Shown piece by piece: positions 17,385 through 26,244 of a DNA stretch of 64,000 nt. Under the pieces are notes generated by a model. It was not told the DNA's origin. It made no database searches and saw only the letters and a program-made list of their open reading frames with translations. Numbering within the stretch: the stretch's first letter is position 1; each line of letters opens with the position of its first letter. Made by a program: the position numbers and the translations under genes. This DNA is from an uncultured Bacteroidales bacterium (GTDB taxonomy: Bacteria; Bacteroidota; Bacteroidia; Bacteroidales; Muribaculaceae), in contig CANOUR010000003.1 of the NCBI GenBank assembly GCA_947570265.1, forward strand, positions 18,867 to 82,866, given 5' to 3'.

Positions 17385-17837
17385 ATGAGAATTGTCATAC
17401 AGCGTGTCAGACAAGCTTCCGTGACCATCGATGGCCAGTTGCATTCGGCTGTTGATCAGGGTCTTATGGTGCTTGTCGGGGTTGAGCATGGTGACACATC
17501 CGACGATGTGCGATGGCTTGCTGCCAAGACGGTCGGTCTGCGTGTATTCGACGATGCTGACGGAGTGATGAATTTGTCGGTTGCTGATGTCGGGGGCGAT
17601 GTGCTGGCGGTCAGTCAGTTCACCCTTACAGCATCGACTAAGAAAGGCAATCGTCCGAGTTATATCCGTGCTGCCGGCCATGATGTCGCTGTCCCACTCT
17701 ACGATGAGTATTGCCGCGAGGTGACCCGTCTGCTCGGGCGTGAGGTGCGCCGCGGAGTATTCGGCGCCGATATGCAGGTGTCGATATTAAACGACGGTCC
17801 GGTTACGATTGTTATAGATTCACGTCTGAGAGAATGA
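17385..17837 (+). CDS. dtd: D-aminoacyl-tRNA deacylase (150 aa)
   Basis: The two invariant DTD motifs are intact: SQFTL (within AVSQFTLTAST) and NDGPVTI near the C-terminus, the cross-subunit Gly-Pro motif that excludes L-amino acids. The start MRIVIQRVRQASVTIDG is typical. The homodimer removes D-amino acids, and glycine from tRNA-Ala, in the cytosol. The MazG-like gene follows after three bases, suggesting a small housecleaning operon. Confidence 0.96.
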   Translation: MRIVIQRVRQASVTIDGQLHSAVDQGLMVLVGVEHGDTSDDVRWLAAKTVGLRVFDDADGVMNLSVADVGGDVLAVSQFTLTASTKKGNRPSYIRAAGHDVAVPLYDEYCREVTRLLGREVRRGVFGADMQVSILNDGPVTIVIDSRLRE

Positions 17838-17840
17838 ATC

Positions 17841-18188
17841 ATGGAACATGTCGACGACATAACGCTGCGTGAGGCGCAGGCAATGGTAGACCGATGGATC
17901 ACCGGCATAGGACAGAGGTATTTTTCTCCGTTGACAAATATGGCTGTGCTTGCAGAAGAGACCGGGGAGGTCGCCCGCATTATGGCGCGTCAATACGGCG
18001 ATCAATCGTTTAAACCTGGCGAGAACTGTGATCTGGCCGATGAACTGGCCGATCTTTTGTGGGTGACTATGGCCATCGCAAACCAGACTGGTGTTGATCT
18101 GACAGATGCATTGCGTGCCAATATAGACAAAAAAACAAGCCGCGATGCCGACCGCCACAAAAACAATCCCAAACTCAGAACATCATAA
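17841..18188 (+). CDS. MazG-like nucleotide pyrophosphohydrolase (115 aa)
   Basis: This is a small all-alpha NTP pyrophosphohydrolase. The EExxE metal motif is in LAEETGEVARIM and the second acidic motif in DLADELADLLWVTMAIA; the tail KKTSRDADR is basic. One MazG domain makes up the whole protein, as in the iMazG/NTP-PPase-like group that hydrolyses noncanonical or excess nucleoside triphosphates to monophosphates. The true substrate is unknown. It is three bases downstream of dtd and 18 bp before deoC. Confidence 0.9.
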   Translation: MEHVDDITLREAQAMVDRWITGIGQRYFSPLTNMAVLAEETGEVARIMARQYGDQSFKPGENCDLADELADLLWVTMAIANQTGVDLTDALRANIDKKTSRDADRHKNNPKLRTS

Positions 18189-18206
18189 ATCATAAACATA
18201 ACTACT

Positions 18207-19094
18207 ATGTCCGACAAATATACCGAAGCTATCAAGGCAAGCAAAGTTGTGGCCGACGATGATGCAGTGAAGGCTGCCGTAGCCGAGATTCTCGACAAGC
18301 ATCTTGATGAGAACCGCAATGTGGAAGTCTACAAGCGCATATTCAACAGCATCGATCTGACCACACTCAAGAGCACCGACTCCGAGCGGTCTGTAGGTGA
18401 TTTTGCCGAGCGTGTCAACGCTTTCGAAAACGAGCACGGTGACCTGCCGAATGTCGCTGCGATATGTGTCTATCCAAAGTTTGTGCCGGTTGTGCGCTCG
18501 GCTCTTGAAGTATCGTCGGTGGATATTGCCGCTGTAGCAGGATGTTTTCCATCGTCGCAGACCTTCACAGAGGTAAAGGTTGCGGAAGTGGCTCTTGCTG
18601 TAGAGGCAGGTGCCGACGAGATAGATGTGGTGCTTAATGTGGGCGATTTCCTCGACGGTGATTACGAATCGTTGTGCGACGATCTCGAGGAGATGAAACA
18701 CTCTTGCCGCGAATCACTGATGAAAGTGATTCTCGAGACCGGGGCGCTGAAAAGTGCCGAAAACATACGCAATGCGTCGGTTCTCGCCCTTTACAGCGGT
18801 GCTGATTTCCTGAAGACCTCAACAGGCAAGGAATATCCCGGAGCGTCGCTCGAGGCTTGCTATGTGATGTGTCAGTGCATCAAGGAGTATTATGCCGCTC
18901 ATGGCCGCATGGTAGGTTTCAAGGCTGCCGGAGGTGTCGCCACGACCGAAGAAGCCGTCAAATATTACACTATAGTCAAAGAGGTGCTTGGAGAGAAATG
19001 GGTGGCCGACAACGAATATTTCCGTATCGGTGCAAGCCGTCTGGCCAATAATCTCCTCAGTGACATCCTTGGTGAAGAAACCAAATTTTTCTGA
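18207..19094 (+). CDS. deoC: Deoxyribose-phosphate aldolase (295 aa)
   Basis: The class I aldolase barrel has the Schiff-base lysine in FLKTSTGK and the second catalytic lysine in GFKAAGGV; the early strand AAICVYPKFVPVV carries the substrate-binding region. At 295 residues it is longer than the short bacterial type and matches the E. coli-like form, with an N-terminal helical extension. It splits 2-deoxyribose-5-phosphate into acetaldehyde and glyceraldehyde-3-phosphate, feeding nucleoside carbon into glycolysis. It fits with the neighbouring nucleotide-handling mazG gene. Confidence 0.96.
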   Translation: MSDKYTEAIKASKVVADDDAVKAAVAEILDKHLDENRNVEVYKRIFNSIDLTTLKSTDSERSVGDFAERVNAFENEHGDLPNVAAICVYPKFVPVVRSALEVSSVDIAAVAGCFPSSQTFTEVKVAEVALAVEAGADEIDVVLNVGDFLDGDYESLCDDLEEMKHSCRESLMKVILETGALKSAENIRNASVLALYSGADFLKTSTGKEYPGASLEACYVMCQCIKEYYAAHGRMVGFKAAGGVATTEEAVKYYTIVKEVLGEKWVADNEYFRIGASRLANNLLSDILGEETKFF

Positions 19095-19124
19095 TATGGC
19101 TTTAGGCCAACACAGTAATTAGAA

Positions 19125-19652
19125 ATGAAATACTACATAATACTCAACGACGTTCAGCTTGGGCCGCTCGATCTTTCCGAGCTCCGCAAGTTGCCTGTGA
19201 CGGCTCAGACGCCGGTGTGGCGCGAAGGAATGGCCGACTGGACTCCTTGTGGCGATGTGACAGAGCTTTCCTCACTTTTCGTCTCTGAACCGGTGGCTAT
19301 CGGTCGCCCGCGTGAGTCATACGATCCTTATGCGGCGTCGTTTAACTCAGGTAAGGCGAAAGAAGACACCGTCCCGGACTATGCACCCGGCCAGCCCGAT
19401 AACTGGATACCCGAATGCCCGCCGACATATCTTGTATGGAGCATTTTGGTCACATTGTTTTGTTGCATGCCTTTCGGCATTGTGGCCGTTGTCAAAAGCT
19501 GTGGCGTCACCTCCTCCTACAACCGTGGCGATTACGAAGCTGCGCGGAAAAAGTCAAGTGATGCGCAGATGTGGATAATCGTGTCGGTTGTGCTCGGTCT
19601 TGTATGGGGCGTCATCGCTGTCGGATTTGAGTTTGCGAATTCATTGCTTTGA
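19125..19652 (+). CDS. GYF_2 plus CD225/dispanin membrane protein (175 aa)
   Basis: Residues 1-55 (MKYYIILNDVQLGPLDLSEL...VWREGMADWTPCGDV) match the GYF_2 (DUF4339) domain found at the N-terminus of many bacterial membrane proteins. A proline-rich linker leads to a CD225/dispanin-like part with two membrane helices (about 103-125 and 147-170), the loop between them being KSCGVTSSYNRGDYEAARKKS. Such proteins are common in Bacteroidota, but their role is not established. The stop codon overlaps the TTG start of the DUF2752 gene. Confidence 0.88.
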   Translation: MKYYIILNDVQLGPLDLSELRKLPVTAQTPVWREGMADWTPCGDVTELSSLFVSEPVAIGRPRESYDPYAASFNSGKAKEDTVPDYAPGQPDNWIPECPPTYLVWSILVTLFCCMPFGIVAVVKSCGVTSSYNRGDYEAARKKSSDAQMWIIVSVVLGLVWGVIAVGFEFANSLL

Positions 19653-20011
19653 CTCTGTCGCGTAAAACCATAATAATACTTTGTGTGGGGGCCGTCGGCA
19701 TTTTGCTGACGGCCTACGCGCTTTTTGACCCATCGCACGGATATTTTCCCAAATGCCCGTTTCTGATGCTCACCGGCTGGCAATGTCCGGGATGTGGATC
19801 GCAACGGGCAATCCATTCTTTGCTGCATGCCGACATCTCATCGGCGTGGGGTTATAATGCGCTTTTCGTGCTTTCTCTGCCACTTCTGGCGTTGCTGTGT
19901 ATTCCTGTGAGGTCTGGGTGGCTTAAGCGTCTCAGACGCTCTGTGTGGCTTCCGAGGTTCATCCTTGCAATAGTGGTGGTGTGGTGGATCTCTCGAAATA
20001 TTTTTATCTGA
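19649..20011 (+). CDS. DUF2752 membrane protein (120 aa)
   Basis: The signature GWQCPGCGSQRAIHSLLHAD identifies DUF2752. There are about three membrane segments (12-30, 68-88, 100-118) and one cysteine pair CPGC facing one membrane side. The start is a TTG at 19649 that overlaps the upstream TGA, so translation is probably coupled to the GYF_2/CD225 gene, with which this family is often paired in Bacteroidota. The function is unknown. The 3' end overlaps the convergent DUF6056 gene by eight bases. Confidence 0.86.
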   Translation: MTLSRKTIIILCVGAVGILLTAYALFDPSHGYFPKCPFLMLTGWQCPGCGSQRAIHSLLHADISSAWGYNALFVLSLPLLALLCIPVRSGWLKRLRRSVWLPRFILAIVVVWWISRNIFI

Positions 20012-21605
20012 CTTTCTTCATTGATACGAAGGGTGGGTGTATACCTCTGGCGGATGTGTGTATCCACAACAGTGAATCGCCTGAAGAGGTCACGAACTTC
20101 TGTAAAATCATAGGGACGTTTCTAATGGTATCCTCGCCCGGATGACACACGATATCGTAGTGTTCGTTGGCGCATACATTTGATCTGCTCTCGCCTGTCC
20201 AGTGATTGTAAATTATCAGTGAGTCGGGTGCTACGATCTCATTACCATAGTACCACCATCCATCTTTGCCTTCGACTGCCTTAAATCCATATCCCGGATC
20301 GCCATGATTGTTTATGGCGGTCGCCTGTCCTGATGTGATGCCGGCGAGCGATTCGGCAACTACGCCATAGATGTTTCCATGAGTGCGGTTGAGGTTTACC
20401 GACATTAAGTGTAGCATATTGAACCACACGTTGAAAACCGGTTGCATGAGATGGATACGTGGAATCAACGGGTGGTAATCATGGAACACGGTGCCGTGCG
20501 GCGACTTGGCCATCAATCGGTCTATCTCATCATGGAGTATCATCTGATTCCGCTGAAATCTGACCTGATTTACAGCAAAAAGCATCGTCGGGAGTGCCAT
20601 AAATGCCATTGCCAAGCGTGCATTGCGGCGGTAGAGAAGCGGTGTGGCGAAGTCGACGAGCATCACTGTCGCGAAAAGGCATGGAATCCATAAGGCTCGC
20701 GGATTCTCCAAGCCAGAAAAGGCCGCCATAGCCAATGATGTCAGAAATGCCGCAGCTATGATTGTGGAAATATCTGAGCTGAATGTGCGCCGCAGAAGCG
20801 ATCGCCCTGATTTTGTAACAGTGGCGCAGATAAATGTGACAACGGTGATGCACACGGGCATTGTCATTGTCAGTGTGCCCTTTAATGAAACCCATGGCGT
20901 CACGCGATCAGATGCTCTCATCATTATGCCCGGTGATGTGGCGACATAGATCATCCCGGCTGCGTAGCATAGACCCAATACCCACCATTTGGCCGGTATG
21001 TTGAATCGTTTCCGAGTGAGAAGTGCGAACATTCCGACACACACTGCCGTGGAGTATCCCTCATGGACAGTTGCAGCCAGAAATGAGAACAGTGCGGTAG
21101 CGACCAATCCCGCTGTTGATCTGCTTTTGTGCTGGATAAGCATATGCAGGAAAAGCAATGTGACTGCCGACGACAGCATCGTGTTCATGTAGTTGATCGT
21201 GGCAATTGTGTTTTCCCGCCATGGAAACAGCACCACAATGATGCAGATGAATAGAATTGTCGGCCGCAGTCGGCGCAGGCAGGTCAGATAGACTGCCACA
21301 CACATCATCATGGCGATTGTGCCTGCCGCCACTGCCATCACCGTGTGGCTGTCGAAGCAACGTAGCACCATGTAGAGCGCATTGCATGAGCGGCTGTTGT
21401 CGGTATCACGTAGCCACATGATGTAGTTCCACCAGGCTTGCAGGTCGAAGTCAGGGCTATTGCCATTGAACGGCAGGTAATCGCGCATGAAAAGGTAGTC
21501 ATCACCCACAAACGGCACATAGTAGGTGAACATCGCGTAGTAGATGCCTGTGAGTAGCATCGTGACCGGGAATGCCAGACTGGAGAGGGATGGTTTTGCA
21601 GTCAT
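20004..21605 (-). CDS. DUF6056-like polytopic membrane protein (533 aa)
   Basis: About ten hydrophobic segments fill residues 10-350, followed by a soluble C-terminal domain of about 170 residues. The N-terminal pattern with VGDDYLFMRDY after the first helix and a WLRDTDNSR loop resembles DUF6056 and the GT-C-like glycan membrane proteins (a short acidic motif after helix 1). The C-terminal domain contains FHDYHPLIPRIHLMQPVF and is probably extracytoplasmic. A glycosyltransferase-like role is possible but not shown. It ends convergently with DUF2752 and starts 31 bp after the stop of the Cthe_2159-like gene. Confidence 0.7.
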   Translation of the reverse strand: MTAKPSLSSLAFPVTMLLTGIYYAMFTYYVPFVGDDYLFMRDYLPFNGNSPDFDLQAWWNYIMWLRDTDNSRSCNALYMVLRCFDSHTVMAVAAGTIAMMMCVAVYLTCLRRLRPTILFICIIVVLFPWRENTIATINYMNTMLSSAVTLLFLHMLIQHKSRSTAGLVATALFSFLAATVHEGYSTAVCVGMFALLTRKRFNIPAKWWVLGLCYAAGMIYVATSPGIMMRASDRVTPWVSLKGTLTMTMPVCITVVTFICATVTKSGRSLLRRTFSSDISTIIAAAFLTSLAMAAFSGLENPRALWIPCLFATVMLVDFATPLLYRRNARLAMAFMALPTMLFAVNQVRFQRNQMILHDEIDRLMAKSPHGTVFHDYHPLIPRIHLMQPVFNVWFNMLHLMSVNLNRTHGNIYGVVAESLAGITSGQATAINNHGDPGYGFKAVEGKDGWWYYGNEIVAPDSLIIYNHWTGESRSNVCANEHYDIVCHPGEDTIRNVPMILQKFVTSSGDSLLWIHTSARGIHPPFVSMKKVR

Positions 21606-21636
21606 GGTTAGCGAGTGGCGGGGTCTGAAATGAGGA

Positions 21637-23286
21637 TTACTCGATAGTGAGCGGGCCTGACAGCCCCGGAGCGCTCACAAGAAGTACCGCGCCTTCAACC
21701 GAGCGTGGCATATTTATGGTCAGAGCAGCTTGGCCATCAGTGTCGTACAGCACGAGATCCTCGCCCTTTGATGCGGTGACGTCAGTGATGATCGTTGCGG
21801 TTTGTGACGACATTGCCGACGGTGTGTTCTGCAGTGCGCCACCAATTGCAAAGACTGTTCCTCCGGTGATCATGAATCCGTCGGCAGATTCACAATCGAG
21901 ACCGCTTTCAGGGGTATTGCCACCGCTTGCCTTCACAGTGCCGCCGGAAATCGAGAGTATGCGGTCGGCATCAATGCCGTCAGCCGTGCCCGAATAAGCA
22001 GTCACATTGCCGCCGCTGATTGTCACTTCCGGAGCTTTCATTGCGTCTCCCCATGCATATACATTGATCTTGCCGCCTGTAATGGTTATTCCGTCGTCTG
22101 ACTTGATGCCGCGGGCAGCTGCGCTGTGGCCGGCATCGTCTGTGAAGCGTCCGGCGGTGTCGCATACTGTCAGGTCAGCGCCAGATAAGGTCAGTCTGCC
22201 GGTAGCATTTATACCTTTAGATCCGTCGCCTGAGGTGAAGATCTCTATTTTCCCGCTGTTTAGCGTGATGTTGCGGTCGGCTTTCAGTCCGGCAGCCGAC
22301 GACGTGTCGGCATCGGAGGTGTCGTAAATGGCATTTCCCGTGGAGTAGAGTCGGATCATGCCTCCATTGACGGTTATATCGAGGTCGGTCTTGATGCATT
22401 TTCCTGCAACCGCGTCATTGTTGGCATAGAGCATGCCGCCGTCCATCCTGAATCCGATGCCATCGGTGACATCACCCTTTACATGCACGCTGTTTTTGGC
22501 AGCCTCGGTCACTGCAAGCGTCACACCCGGACGCATGTACATGTATCCGTCGGTGGCCACTCCATGGCGCTGACGGCCTTTCACCTCGAGCGATCCATGT
22601 CCGCTTACAATCAGATGCCCTTCGGTGAATAAGCAGCCTTTGCGATCCTCATTGGTGGCATTGTAGCCGAAGCGGTAGAAGTGATCGTCTGTGTAGACAG
22701 GAGCGTCGGCGAGTTCATTTTTTGTCCCGTCTGTGAGGTGAAGAAACATGCGTTTGCGGCATTGGCTGTTCACTGCCGGCCCTCGCTGTGATTCGATGTG
22801 CGCTCCATCAAGAGTGAGCATGAATTTTGAATTGCCGTAGATTTTCAGGCCGCCGTCGGTTGTTGACCCGCTTAGGTGTATTTCCACACCGCTGACATCT
22901 CCGCTTTGGAAGTCAATGGCAACATATGCTCCATCGGTGTGTATGGCTATGGATGGGTTGCTGCTGACGGCTGTGGCCTCTGATCCGTTGTATTTTACGG
23001 TGACGATATTAGTGAAAGTGTTGGCCTCGTGAAACAGATCGACGTCTGTTCCCGCTTTGTCAGCAGCGGCGTCAGTGGCAGTGATGCCGTTCCATGATGA
23101 AAGACTGCCATTGTCCAAAGGCATGTCTCCATCGTTGGCTGAAATGCCCTCACCTCCGCTCACCTCGGGCGGCAGCTCAGGAGTGGGATCGGAATCAGAC
23201 GGGTTGTCGGGTGTGTTGTCGCTACAGGCTGTTGCCATTGCGAGAATCGCTGCTAATGCAAAGTGCGTGATGTCTCGGAATTTCAT
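21637..23286 (-). CDS. Cthe_2159-like carbohydrate-binding beta-helix lipoprotein (549 aa)
   Basis: The signal MKFRDITHFALAAILAMATAC gives a lipobox ending at Cys21 and an Asp/Pro-rich tether. From about residue 100, repeated short strands (GGLKIYGNSKFMLTLDGAHI, GGMIRLYSTGNAIYDT, NSGKIEIFTSGDGSKGI, GGKINVYAWGDAMKAP) form a right-handed beta-helix like that of Cthe_2159, a polygalacturonate-binding cellulosome protein (PF14262). In many Firmicutes and Bacteroidota this family travels with CotH, VTC and DUF4956 proteins. Here VTC, DUF4956 and DUF2490 genes lie just upstream on the same strand. Predicted to be a surface-exposed protein. The ligand is not known. Confidence 0.83.
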   Translation of the reverse strand: MKFRDITHFALAAILAMATACSDNTPDNPSDSDPTPELPPEVSGGEGISANDGDMPLDNGSLSSWNGITATDAAADKAGTDVDLFHEANTFTNIVTVKYNGSEATAVSSNPSIAIHTDGAYVAIDFQSGDVSGVEIHLSGSTTDGGLKIYGNSKFMLTLDGAHIESQRGPAVNSQCRKRMFLHLTDGTKNELADAPVYTDDHFYRFGYNATNEDRKGCLFTEGHLIVSGHGSLEVKGRQRHGVATDGYMYMRPGVTLAVTEAAKNSVHVKGDVTDGIGFRMDGGMLYANNDAVAGKCIKTDLDITVNGGMIRLYSTGNAIYDTSDADTSSAAGLKADRNITLNSGKIEIFTSGDGSKGINATGRLTLSGADLTVCDTAGRFTDDAGHSAAARGIKSDDGITITGGKINVYAWGDAMKAPEVTISGGNVTAYSGTADGIDADRILSISGGTVKASGGNTPESGLDCESADGFMITGGTVFAIGGALQNTPSAMSSQTATIITDVTASKGEDLVLYDTDGQAALTINMPRSVEGAVLLVSAPGLSGPLTIE

Positions 23287-23347
23287 TTGAAAAATGGATC
23301 GCAGAAATAAATGAATGTGTAATTACGGCGTATTTTGTGAGTTGTAC

Positions 23348-24076
23348 TCAAAGTTTGAATGTGTAACCCACTCCAATGATGTGGCCACGGTCGTCGCTGT
23401 CGGCTTCGTCTGTGTGGCTGTATCGGTAGAACAGTTCAATCTCGTTGTGGCGGTTGATGCGGTAACTCGATCCGATGGTGAAACGTATTTTTTCAAGATT
23501 GAAAGCTCCGGTCAGATTGTCGTAAAACTCAACTGCGGCAAACGGCTTGAACGGACATTTCTTGCGTATGGTGTATTCACCTTGCAGGCGCGACCTCAGT
23601 TCGTGTTTGTCGCGGCTCGGTATCCATTTGTCGTTTTTGCGTGTCGAGCCGTCGGGGCTGAATTTTGGCACACTTTTGCCCATGCGGTGTGTGAACTGAT
23701 AGCGCTCGCGCAGCGACAGGTCGATGAGGCCTACTTTCAGCTTCACGCTGGTCGACAGATAGGCGCGGTGTCGTTCGATGCAGTACGACGGCACGTAATT
23801 GCCTTTGTCAGTCCTGTCGGCGAGCTTTCGCTGGTCGATGTATGTATAGCCGGCGTCGGCTTTGAATTGACGGTATTTGTATTCGGCTTTCACACCGACT
23901 GACCATCGCTCGGTGCTTTTGAGCTTGTTGTGGGTGCGGTAGTCGGCTTCGGCGCTGAATGTCCAATGTTTACCGGCCGGGGCTTTGAATGCCGCGGAAG
24001 TCCAGAGCATCTGAGACATGCCGATTGCCGGAGTGATGGCCAACGCCAGTGCTATGATGATTTTTCTTATGGTCAT
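23348..24076 (-). CDS. DUF2490 outer membrane protein (242 aa)
   Basis: The signal peptide MTIRKIIIALALAITPAIGMSQ precedes a barrel-like body with aromatic- and charge-alternating strands (WTFSAEADYRTHNKL, YKYRQFKADAGYTYID, LRERYQFTHRM, IELFYRYSHTDEADSDD). It ends HIIGVGYTFKL, consistent with an outer membrane barrel. The family is DUF2490. It begins 11 bp after the DUF4956 gene stop and is followed 61 bp later by the Cthe_2159-like gene. The function is unknown; the cluster suggests an envelope role linked to the VTC/DUF4956 pair. Confidence 0.82.
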   Translation of the reverse strand: MTIRKIIIALALAITPAIGMSQMLWTSAAFKAPAGKHWTFSAEADYRTHNKLKSTERWSVGVKAEYKYRQFKADAGYTYIDQRKLADRTDKGNYVPSYCIERHRAYLSTSVKLKVGLIDLSLRERYQFTHRMGKSVPKFSPDGSTRKNDKWIPSRDKHELRSRLQGEYTIRKKCPFKPFAAVEFYDNLTGAFNLEKIRFTIGSSYRINRHNEIELFYRYSHTDEADSDDRGHIIGVGYTFKL

Positions 24077-24087
24077 TTGTGGGGGAA

Positions 24088-24750
24088 TTATTGGTTCACT
24101 TTCGGGAATTTGAGCATTTTGTCAACAGTGTTGGTAGTGCGTTGTCGGTCGGTGTAGACCACTTTCAGCATCGCTGTGTCGTGAAGAAAATCGACAGCCC
24201 CGATTTCGATGTCGACAATGTTGATGCCAAGTCGTTTATGTAGGTCTTCGATTAGTTCTTCTCTTTTTTCGGGCACGATCAGGTCGATGCGGTCGTATAG
24301 CACGAGTTTCTCCAGGCGCGATCCTATGAACGGCATACGTTCGCACAGCAATGTCATGGCGATGAATATGAGGTTGGTCATGACCAGTTCGCCATAGCTC
24401 AGTGTTACGGCAAGTGCGTTGATCACCGACATGGCGATGATCACGAACAGATAGGTCATCTCTCTCACCGACATTGATTCAGTGCGGTAGCGTATTATAC
24501 CGAATATGGCGAAAAGCCCGAGAGCGAATCCAACCTTTATCTTGACGCTGCCCAGCAGGTAGATCAGGAAGAATATGCTCACTGAGATGAGTGCGAATGT
24601 GAAGAAATATTCCCTTTTACGGCTCTTGGGATAGTAGAGACCGAGGATTATCACTCCGACGAAAATACAGTTGAACAGAAATCTGAACAGCAGTGCCGTC
24701 ATGTCGCCGGCATCGGCAATGGGAGTGTCGAATAGTTCGAGGTCGTCCAT
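24088..24750 (-). CDS. DUF4956 membrane protein (220 aa)
   Basis: Four or five membrane helices occupy residues 18-130. They are followed by a cytosolic domain with LVLYDRIDLIVPEKREELIEDL and LGINIVDIEIGAVDFLHD, the hallmark C-terminus of DUF4956. The segment GFALGLFAIFGIIRYRTES between helices is the most conserved family motif. The family is nearly always adjacent to a VTC-domain protein, as it is here (19 bp upstream). It is suspected to act with it in polyphosphate or related polymer handling, but no activity has been assigned. Confidence 0.93.
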   Translation of the reverse strand: MDDLELFDTPIADAGDMTALLFRFLFNCIFVGVIILGLYYPKSRKREYFFTFALISVSIFFLIYLLGSVKIKVGFALGLFAIFGIIRYRTESMSVREMTYLFVIIAMSVINALAVTLSYGELVMTNLIFIAMTLLCERMPFIGSRLEKLVLYDRIDLIVPEKREELIEDLHKRLGINIVDIEIGAVDFLHDTAMLKVVYTDRQRTTNTVDKMLKFPKVNQ

Positions 24751-24769
24751 ATTGTGGTTTAGATATTGT

Positions 24770-25513
24770 TTAAGTGTTTATATGGCATAGCTTTCCGGTC
24801 ATGCGCAAGCGCGGCTTGAATCGGTTGCTGCATATCGTTGGATCGGTCAGAGCCATGCCGATGCAATATTTGCTGAATCCCGACTGCTTTATCCGTAGCG
24901 TATTTAGTATCTGTGCTATGGGCGATGTCATGCGCCCGTTGCGTTTAAGCTCTATGATTGCCAGTCCATCAAGCGAGCATGTGATGCCACTTGTGAGATT
25001 GGTAAAGCGCAGTCCGGTGTCGATTGTCAGTCGCTCGCTCATTGCCTTGTCGACGAGTGTGATGCGGTTGAATCGGCTTTCGATGCGTGCATCAAGGCTA
25101 TTGGTGTCATAGCCGGCGTTGTCGAGCAGGAAAGCGTGTCGGTCGTCGGGTTGGAGGTCAGCGGTCGCTATGCGGCGTTTGTCTGTGCGTCCTTTGTTGT
25201 TCTTGAGTTTTACCTCGAGAAACTCCAGCCCCGAGTTCTCGTAACGCCTTACCCTCACTTTCTTTCGGGTCAGACGTCCGTGAAGGTGGTGGTGATACAT
25301 CTCTGCCTCGGGCGTGTCGTAATAGCACGAGTAGTAGGGCATCACCACCGATTTGCCGATCTGTTGCAGAGCGTATTCGGACGATGCCAGCTCAAGAAGT
25401 CGTGCGACAGTCTGCTCCGTGGTGACGAATTTGGTGTCGACACGATTCATAAGCCTCACGGTTTTCATCTGGTCGAGGCTTATTGTGGCAAAACAATCCG
25501 GAATCTGGAGCAT
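24770..25513 (-). CDS. VTC-domain protein, putative polyphosphate polymerase (247 aa)
   Basis: Single VTC catalytic domain: RVDTKFVTTEQ at the entry, YYDTPEAEMYHHHLHGRLTRKKVRVRRYE with the basic tunnel residues, EVKLKNNKGRTDKRR, and IIELKR with a metal-binding Glu near the end. In yeast the VTC4 tunnel domain makes polyphosphate from ATP; bacterial homologues paired with DUF4956 are presumed polymerases, but their product is not proven. It has no membrane span of its own and would rely on DUF4956 for membrane attachment. It lies 11 bp after dapB on the same strand. Confidence 0.9.
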   Translation of the reverse strand: MLQIPDCFATISLDQMKTVRLMNRVDTKFVTTEQTVARLLELASSEYALQQIGKSVVMPYYSCYYDTPEAEMYHHHLHGRLTRKKVRVRRYENSGLEFLEVKLKNNKGRTDKRRIATADLQPDDRHAFLLDNAGYDTNSLDARIESRFNRITLVDKAMSERLTIDTGLRFTNLTSGITCSLDGLAIIELKRNGRMTSPIAQILNTLRIKQSGFSKYCIGMALTDPTICSNRFKPRLRMTGKLCHINT

Positions 25514-25524
25514 GTTGTCGTTTG

Positions 25525-26244
25525 TCAGAGAGCCGACATCAGTTCTGTCATCTTATGAAATCCCGGCTGTTGCTTTATAAGCCATTCGGCTGCGATGACA
25601 GCTCCGAGGGCGAATCCGTCACGCGATTTGGCGCGATGTTCGAGTGTGATGGTGTCGACGGCCGAATCCCATTTTATTATGTGAGTTCCTGGCACCTCTC
25701 CTTCTCTTTGATGTTCGATCAGCAATGTCGCAGGTTCGCCTGATTGCTCTGTCCATCTGTCGATGCGTTCCACCCGCTCGACAATGTCGTTGGCCAACGA
25801 CACGGCAGTGCCGCTCGGATGATCGAGTTTATGGATGTGGTGGATCTCGTTCATTGATGGCGTGTAGGTTGCGAAACGCTCCATCAATTCAGCAAGCTTG
25901 CGGTTGATCTCGAAGAAAATATTCACCCCGAGTGAGAAGTTGGATGTCCAGAAAAATTTGCCATTGGTCTCGTTTACGATCTTCTCCATCTCCTGCATGC
26001 GGTTGGTCCAGCCCGTAGAGCCACAAACGGTGGGTACACCCCGTTGCAGCGAGCGGGCGCAGTTGTTGAATGCTGTGTCAGGTGTGGTGAATTCGATCGC
26101 AGCGTCGGCCGATGCAAATGTTTCGCTGTCGATGTCGCTGATGTTGTCGATATCTATGCGGGCCACGATCTGGTGTCCCCGGCTGATAGCCATGCGTTCG
26201 ACGGCATGACCCATCTTTCCGTATCCAATGAGAGCGATTTTCAT
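25525..26244 (-). CDS. dapB: 4-hydroxy-tetrahydrodipicolinate reductase (239 aa)
   Basis: The N-terminal Rossmann motif is GYGKMGHAVERMA, the dinucleotide-site loop is GSTGWTNRM, and the substrate region is HHIHKLDHPSGTA, with the catalytic His pair and Lys. DapB reduces the dipicolinate precursor with NAD(P)H in the diaminopimelate route to lysine and peptidoglycan. At 239 residues it is slightly shorter than enterobacterial DapB, as usual in Bacteroidales. Its ATGA overlaps the stop of pdxB, so the two are translationally coupled. Confidence 0.96.
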   Translation of the reverse strand: MKIALIGYGKMGHAVERMAISRGHQIVARIDIDNISDIDSETFASADAAIEFTTPDTAFNNCARSLQRGVPTVCGSTGWTNRMQEMEKIVNETNGKFFWTSNFSLGVNIFFEINRKLAELMERFATYTPSMNEIHHIHKLDHPSGTAVSLANDIVERVERIDRWTEQSGEPATLLIEHQREGEVPGTHIIKWDSAVDTITLEHRAKSRDGFALGAVIAAEWLIKQQPGFHKMTELMSAL

